Below are positions 57,335 to 64,000 of a DNA stretch of 64,000 nt, piece by piece. Position 1 is the first letter of the stretch, and each line of letters starts with the position of its first letter. The notes below the pieces were generated by a model. It did no database searches and was not told the DNA's origin. It saw nothing but the letters and a program-made list of their open reading frames with translations. The stretch covers positions 28,028,545 through 28,092,544 of the forward strand of contig NC_088790.1 in NCBI RefSeq assembly GCF_949628265.1, given 5' to 3'. The stretch is from Cloeon dipterum. Lineage: Eukaryota; Arthropoda; Insecta; Ephemeroptera; Baetidae. The translations under genes and the position numbers were made by a program.

Positions 57335-57750
57335 TCAACAATTGAAAATTGTTTAAATTGTTGGATGCAACAAGCAGTGATCGATAAACAATTGTTCCAA
57401 CAATTTGAGATACGAAATCAAATTAAAGGAACTTGCTAACAATAAAAATTAAAATTTTCTACAAAATCTCCAGCGCTTATGACCAAATCTTCTTAGCGGA
57501 TTTCGATTTCACTCGTCGAGATCTGTCCAACAGCGTATGTAACACTTTTTGGGGAAACTCTTTACTATGAAATAAAATCAGATTAGTAAAGTTAAGAGAC
57601 AGTCGTCCCAACCATTTGAAAAGCATGCTAACTATATTCCAAAAAATGGACACTGCTAAACTTACATTTAGGCCAATTTGGCTTCCAAACTGAATCCTAA
57701 ATTCATGGTAATACGGCCTTTCCGGGATATTGCAATATTAATCATCTTTA
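57335..57750 (-). mobile_element. MITE family E, most diverged copy
   Basis: Collinear with the inverted copies: ATTGTTGGATGCAACAAGCA, CACTCGTCGAGATCTGTCCA, GGGGAAACTCTTTACTATGA and AACTGAATCCTAAATTCATG. The short plus-strand frame starting at 57,233 overlaps it and is not a gene. Confidence 0.65.
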
Positions 57751-59169
57751 CATAAAAGATCCAGCTGACCTTGGCCTTTGATAAATGTATAACAAGGGAT
57801 GTAAGGGATGAAGAGAGGCGGTCTACTCACTCGTTTCCTTTTTTCCGAATGAGTGAATAATGCGCGGACATTTTCAACGACCATCAGGACTCTCTGCAGC
57901 TTTGACAGTGCTATAAAATTCGTTTTGGTAAAATATTATTGATGAGCGTTCCAAATCCAAAACAGCCGCTGTACAGTACGAGTATATTTTAATTAAAATT
58001 CAACAAAAATTTCACTGATATACTCTGCCCATCCTGAAACTTTTTAATTTAATTAAATAAAAATAATCTATACGTCCAATGGGACTTCCAACGAGTAAAA
58101 TTAGATGATCATCAACCCCAGAAATCCCTAGTTTTAAAAATAAAGCATTACTCTGGCGGGAAACACTGCTAGCGAGGAAATCCCTTAAATTTAACTCAAT
58201 TTTTTATTTTGGCTGGCGTGACACGGACGCGTATAATAATTCGGGGGGACGCATGCAGGAAGTTGGCCAACGCATGCACCTACGGCAGCGTGTTTGTATT
58301 CACCGACGCAGTATATAGTTTCTGATCTTGCACACCGATGCATGCATAATTCGCCGCTAATTATTCTCACGCGCTCCTCCACACGCGGCGGCACTTTTGA
58401 GCTTTAGCGTGCTTCGATTTTAATTGAGCTGGCGCCGAAACAATGCAACACGCTGCTTTTTTTGTTTTCAGTATCCCGAATTCATATATGCATGCATCGC
58501 CAAGGCTGTTATTTGCATATTTCTCTATTATCTCAACCTGAAAAGCAGCAGGTGCATTTTTTTTTCGTTTGTGTCTGTGTGTATGCAGCTATTTTCCCCT
58601 TATCTTGAATATTTATTTTCTTTTTATGACTCCGCAACGCACAGTTGACGCTCGGTGGGTAATTAAAGCCTGTGTGCTAAATTTAGTTTATTTTATCAGG
58701 GCGTGGAAGGATGACGATATATATAAAAGCGCGGCGCCGTTGTATATAGAGATAAATTCCTAGACGAATTGTTGACTTTTGGAAAGCGAGTTAATCCTGT
58801 TTGCTGCCCATTTTTGTAAGCACGTCTTAAGATTATTTGCTTCTGAGGTAAATAAAAGTAAAAAAAATGGAAAGGGGGCTCCTCGCCTCAATTTCTACTA
58901 GAAAAAAAGCTTGATTGAAAATGAGTTCTAGTAAACGTTAAGTATTGTTAAATTTAAATTTACATTAATTTGCAAAGGTAAGCTTCAATTATTTAATTCC
59001 AACAAGTAGGTTTACTCAACGATCTGTCCCAATAGTTGATTTTAATTACAAAATAACAAAATAAATCTCACCTCAATCGGTGGAAATTCTAAACGTCCGA
59101 GAAATTCACCTCCAAAGTTTGTGTGCCTTTTTAATTTTCTTCTATCTAATGAAAAAGCGATCAATTTCG
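57751..59169. other. Non-coding stretch
   Basis: GC-richer patch at 58,200-58,440 and otherwise AT-rich. At 58,992-59,060 a short stretch resembles intron 1 of OBP-like genes 1 and 2. No gene. Confidence 0.4.
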
Positions 59170-59439
59170 CAACAAAGAATTATTTCTTTAGACATGCTCA
59201 AAACCAAAAATCAGTCCAGCCATTCGCTGTAAAAACGCCAGAAAAGATTTTTTTATAAATTACAAAAAAATAGTTTTTCACGATTCTACGGCGATTGGCT
59301 TAACCGATTTTGGTTTTCAGGACGTCAAAAGAAAATTTATTAAGTGAAGAATGCACTGTGGCAGGATTGAGTCTGAAATCGCAGCGAAAGTGCCTCAAAA
59401 ATTGAAAGTATGCTTAGAAAGTAGGCTTATACAACTGGT
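59170..59439. mobile_element. Foldback element, family F copy 2 (left end lost)
   Basis: Contains the inner hairpin (CAAAACCAAAAATCAGTCCA and CGATTTTGGTTTTCAGGACG) and the right arm (GATTGAGTCTGAAATCGCAG, CTTATACAACTGGT) but no outer left arm. Confidence 0.7.
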
Positions 59440-61777
59440 GTATTCATATTTATTTTAAAAGCTTGAAGACCATGGTTTTTGACTTGGAAAAGTCTATTTT
59501 GAAGAGCACAAAATAATTAGCAGATGGCCTGAATGTAATTTAAATTGAATGGGGAAGCCGTGAATTAAACAGAGTTTCTGTGAATAAAAATATTAAACTA
59601 AGTTAAAAACTCTGGTCTTCAAGCTGCGCCTGTATTTTAATAAAAAAAAATAGTAATTCAGCACATGGTTGCTGAATTTCAATAAAATTCTTTTAGAAGG
59701 GCACAGAAACCACGAGAAAATGGCATTTCAAATAAAAATGTGGGAAAATTGAATTTTTTCCTCTTAAGAGCCCTGATTTTCAAATTGTGTTTTATTTTTA
59801 AATACTCTTAATTTAGCACAAAATTTTCATTAGAAATTTTATACATAAAACATAAAACGGTGGTTCTTTTAATTGTCGGCCCGGACGCCTCTTGCGGTCA
59901 GTGCATGGCAGGCCAAAGAATGTCAAGAGACAATAGGAAATCTTTCAAAATGCTTAAAAATGATGATTCGCACTCTTTTATATAGTTTGAACATCACAAA
60001 AGCTCCAAGAAAACTTATCGGTCATTGGTTTTGCACAACCCTTGGTTGTAATCATGCAAACAGTTCCAAAAATTCCGAAAAATGGTTTAAATAATTCTAA
60101 CGGCAAACTTAAAAGTATATTATTTCTTAAATTCATTTGAAATTAATGCTGCTCGCTGCTGGCCCAACTGGTGTTTTAGGAGGAATTTTGTTAGCTCGCA
60201 ATGTTGAAAAACAATAAAGATTTTGTTTTCTATTTTAGATTTATATACATTCCCTGTAGTTCATTTATGTATTTCTTCCTTCAACTCCTTTCTCAATGTT
60301 ATGACGTTATGACCTCTCCAAAATGTATCAATTATCTATTTATTTTTATTTTCTGCATTGATGAAGTAGTAACTAGTATGTCTTTCGTAGGCCCCTCTCG
60401 GTCTGCATTCTTCAATAATTTCGGATCAATTGTTTGCTTGGCGGCGCCGCGGATGAGCTCATCGGGGGCAACGTGTGCAAAGCTAGTTGGCGAATTTTAA
60501 AATTTATTTTTGCGCTGGCGACCGTGGCGGAGCAGCCCAAATCGAGCGTCGCTTTGAACTTGCCCTTTGCCAATTGTGTTATTGCCGAGAGCGAAAATGT
60601 GCGCTCGTAAAAAGGCGGCCTCGTCCTTGGTCCTTGCCGCGAGCCAGCGCGCCCTTTTCAATAACTCGCTATGTGCCATTTTCTAGGCCGCTGTCACACG
60701 GTGCGAAGGCGCGAGAAAAGCCAGCCGTGCGCAGTTGACAGCCGAGCAGAACATTTACATTAAACGGACGCCCTCGTCAAATCCGCAGGGCGCGATTCTT
60801 ATTTTTATCTCTCCGGGGGTTTTCACGGCCCGTTAATGACCGATACACAAACCTTGGGATTCCTTTTTTTATTATTTTAATCTGATGATGATGAGTGATG
60901 AGTGATGAGCAGGCGACCTGCCGCGCGCGCGGTCACGTCATCCATTTGCTTGTATTTGTAATTAATGTTCAGATAGCAGGCTTTTGATAGCGGTAATTTT
61001 AGAGCAATCAGTGCACCAATTGTACAGAGAAACGAGCAATGCGGCATGTTTCAAATAAAAAAACAGATTATACGTTTTTCACTGATAAGAAAAGACATCA
61101 GTAATCTTTAACCTTCTATTTTTCTTCGCTGCTTGTAAATGAAATTTTTTCTTTTGTTTAAGATGGTTTTGCATTGAATTTTGATTCTGATTTTAGTCGA
61201 TTTTTAAAGCAAAAACCCTCGATATTAAGTTAAAAATGAGTTTTCAATGCTTAAAATTATATTTTTAGCCGTTGGTTGTTGGACTTATGTGAGCTTATGA
61301 GAAGGGAAAAAATTGTTCCTCTCCACACGCCAGGGGTTGAAAGGGGTAGAAATGAGCACCTTCTGGGCCCTTTTTTCTTCAGGGGAGATCATGAAGAGCC
61401 CATAACGGCGTGGTTTTTTATAATTCTGAAATTAAAAACCCGAGATTTAACGATTAGAAAATGAGCAGAAATCTAAGAATTTGTGTTTTCAGTTTCAGAG
61501 TGGAGTTTTTCGAAAAGGGGAGTGAATAAATCCCCACTGAAACATTTTAAAAAGGTCACAACTGCATTTTGGGAATTTTTTCACGAGATTAACATCTTAA
61601 TTTTTAAACTGGGCCTCATCGTAATCTTGTCAAAATAAAATAATAAAAGGTGACTCGTGCCATTTGGTCTTAAATCATTAAATGAATACCAGATCCAACT
61701 GCCCTTTTAAACATTTTGACCACAATACAAAATGATCTACCACCTGTGACGCTTTTTAAAAAAAATTTTAGTAATTC
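59440..61777. other. Non-coding stretch
   Basis: GC-richer patches at 60,430-60,860 and a TGA-rich simple repeat at 60,886-60,912. Frames over the patch carry no recognisable motif. No gene called. Confidence 0.4.
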
Positions 61778-62174
61778 ACCAGTTGCATAAACCCTAAGTG
61801 TTCGAAGCCGCCAACAGATGGCGCCAACGTAGACTTTCAATTTTAAGGCACTTCCGCTGCGATTTCAGACTCAATCTAGCTACTGTGCATTCTTCAATTA
61901 ATTTGCTTTTTTTGACGTGCTGAAAACCAAAACCGGATCAGCCAATCGCCGTAGAATCGTGAAAAACTAATTTTTGAAATAAAAAAATCTTTTCCAACGT
62001 TTCTGCGGTGAATGGCTGAACCGATTTTAGTTTTCAGCACGTCAAAAAAAGCAAATTAATTAAAAAAAGCAAAATAGCTTTGAAATTGCAGCGGAAATTC
62101 CTTAAAACCGCTTAAAACAAATTTTTTAAGAAAGTCTGTGGTTGCTTCAATAACTAAGGGTTTATGCAACTGGT
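61778..62174. mobile_element. Foldback element, family F copy 3
   Basis: Both ends are visible: ACCAGTTGCATAAACCCTAA on the left, TAAGGGTTTATGCAACTGGT on the right. The left arm keeps CGCCAACAGATGGCGCCAAC, GGCACTTCCGCTGCGATTTC and TGAAAACCAAAACCGGATCA; the right arm has lost part of the outer section. Confidence 0.8.
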
Positions 62175-64000
62175 CAATTGTTGCAGAAAAATAAAGATTA
62201 AAATTGCAATTAAATGGCTGGTGTTCTCTAAATTCTCTAAATTGTGATTTTATGATTTTTATTGCGCTTGGTTCTATTTCATAAATTTTTTGATTCGTCA
62301 TTGGAAAAGCTCAATAGATAACAGACTTAAAACTGGCTAAAATTGGATTTTAGAGCGACCATAAAACGGGCGAACAAATTGAAACCCTTACGAAAACTGC
62401 GGCAATTTATTGTGGCCATGCGATAAAAGATAATAAAATTCGTTAATTGGTCTAAATTATCTTGTTTTTACAAAATTTTCCTTTATAGCTTTTAACCTCG
62501 ATTTACTTTATCAAAATCAATTATCTATTTGAAACTTATTATTAATATTTCTTCACTAAATGAGAAAAATGGAGAGTTTGAAAAGTATACATTTTTCTAA
62601 AGCTGTGAAGATTTCTTTACATTGCTATACGGCTCAAGGCCCAACGAGATAATAAAAAATAAATAGTGAGAATTGTAAAACAATTCCCAGTTTAACATGG
62701 TGATTAGCTGCAATATGTAGCATAATATTTATTTCCAAAAGGCAAATTGAAGGAAAAAAATCAAAGTATACAGTACAGATGTGAAAATTTTGCAGATAAA
62801 TACTCTCTAAAGCTCCGTAAATTTATACTTCAATTCTGGAAAGCGTCCAAAGTTAATGCTGGAAATTAGAATATCGTCTGCGATTTGCAAATTCAGGTCA
62901 CAGCCGGCGTTTATATTTTCATTTCAATTTATCGGCAGCTATTAATAGGCGCGGCGGGATTTGTTTTTGCAGGTATGCACTAACAACACTTTTCCGCTTG
63001 CGCTAACTTGCGGCAAACAAAGTATGAAAACATTGCGAGAGTGCGTGCATTATCGCGCCTTAAACAAGCGTGCAAAAACAACGCTTTTCTTGTGTCTATT
63101 CGCATATAAAAGCAAACACCGCGCGCGCATCATTCTTTCGCAAGCGTTTTCACACGGCAATACACAACTTTTATAATTAAAAGCCGCGACGTGACAACTA
63201 TTTTTTACTATTATTCCCATGTGTCTTGACTGAGTGAGGCGAAACTGCCGTTTCTTGCATTGTGAATCATCAAAGTGAGCCACATTACTGCTGTTTCACC
63301 TGATGCAGCCGCGTTAACTTAGATTTTTAACTGGTTTTACTCGCCAAACTCGTCTCCGGTGGCATTCCTTTTTAATTGATTCCGATCGGATTTCACTCCG
63401 AATTATCCAGACGCGCTAAGAAAGGTTAAACTCTCTAATTTTTTTCTCCAAATGCTTGATTGTTTGATGAAACTTTAATCTCAACACACCTGAACCCCCT
63501 TCAAACCATGGAGTTGTAACATAAAAGCGATGAGTAGTCATAAATTGTTATTAAAAAACATGAGCTTTCGCATTTGACGTTTGGTGCGGGTGTTTTGGTA
63601 CGAAAAAAGACACGGCAAAGCGGCAAAATTCACGAAAAGTGCGCCTCCTGGACCGATCTCAGGGTGGAGTACCCTGAAAAAGGTTATCAGGTGGTAGGGC
63701 TCGTTTAGACGATTCGTTTGAGGCTTCGTGACTTGAAATCCATCAAGCCGTTGAATTATTACACAATTAAAACGAATTTCGACCCTCAGCGTTTTACCGC
63801 TCAATCGAAGGCGTTAATAAAAAAGCAGCGACGGGGCGTCAATATCGTCATAGCCATAAAAAAGGAGGCTTCAGGTGGGGCGACGTGAGGAAGGTCGTTG
63901 ACCCAGGCGAGGGTGAAAAATCGTCGAATCATCAAATGTGCTCGAAAACGCTGGAAAAAAGCATAAAAAACCGGACGCGAACAAGATCTCAGGTCGGGCT
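62175..64000. other. Non-coding stretch to window end
   Basis: AT-rich with GC-richer patches at 62,960-63,140 and 63,580-63,980. No supported exon. A gene beginning beyond 64,000 cannot be excluded. Confidence 0.4.

Noticed and set aside
60487..60738. 83-codon plus-strand frame in a GC-rich patch
   Set aside because: Open frames are expected by chance in GC-rich DNA; no signal, domain or splice context supports it.

Overview
This is eukaryotic nuclear DNA, most likely from an insect. It is AT-rich, genes have canonical GT-AG introns, promoters have TATA boxes, 3' ends carry AATAAA signals, and inverted-repeat elements are frequent. The tandem array of odorant-binding-protein-like genes and the TRPA-type ankyrin channels both point to insects. 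A mayfly such as Cloeon dipterum, in which I recall a large OBP expansion being reported, is one possibility, but the sequence alone does not settle the species.

Left part (1-18,280): four paralogous plus-strand genes (gene 1, cut by the window edge, ends at 2010; gene 2 6207-8056; gene 3 9673-12099; gene 4 14839-16844). Each is built from seven exons (exon 1 of gene 1 lies outside the window), including micro-exons of 23 and 36 nt. They encode small secreted, Cys-rich, OBP-like proteins with a Thr/Lys/Pro-rich N-terminal stretch. Genes 2-4 share a compact promoter (CCATGG, TTTCCAAGG, CACGTA, TATAAATA). Between the genes lie copies of a repeat here called P, one copy of a repeat called R, two small MITEs, a fossil of an unrecognised gene, and the stranded 3' UTR of a lost fifth copy.

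Middle part (18,280-22,930): a 1-kb inverted repeat (arms 18,816-19,815 and 21,066-22,061) around about 1.25 kb of a 21-bp satellite. Each satellite unit carries a 14-bp perfect palindrome followed by a G-rich block. A short satellite tract in the opposite orientation sits at the outer edge of the left arm. The arms are made of the dispersed repeats R and S.

Right-middle part (21,580-39,110): a tandem duplication of about 8.5-9 kb, with an R copy at each junction. Each unit carries one minus-strand three-exon gene for a TRPA-like cation channel (coiled coil, ankyrin repeats, six-helix pore domain). Copy A (23,393-27,856) is intact. Copy B (32,352-36,816) has an intact large exon and C-terminal exon, but its first coding exon has two nonsense codons and a 1-bp deletion. 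A nearly perfect palindromic MITE sits 138 bp upstream of the copy A start codon and is absent from copy B.

Right part (39,110-64,000): no protein-coding gene that I can support. It holds five copies or relics of a TTAA-flanked MITE (family E; another copy forms the left window edge), three copies of a second foldback family, a 429-bp MITE with 34-bp ends, and AT-rich sequence with GC-rich and CA/GGC-repeat patches. It could be intergenic or a large intron.

The genes suggest chemosensory or sensory roles (secreted ligand-binding-like proteins and sensory cation channels), but nothing in the sequence links the two clusters functionally. The most unusual structures are the satellite-cored inverted repeat and the paired natural insertion tests, where an occupied and an empty site can be compared within the same window.
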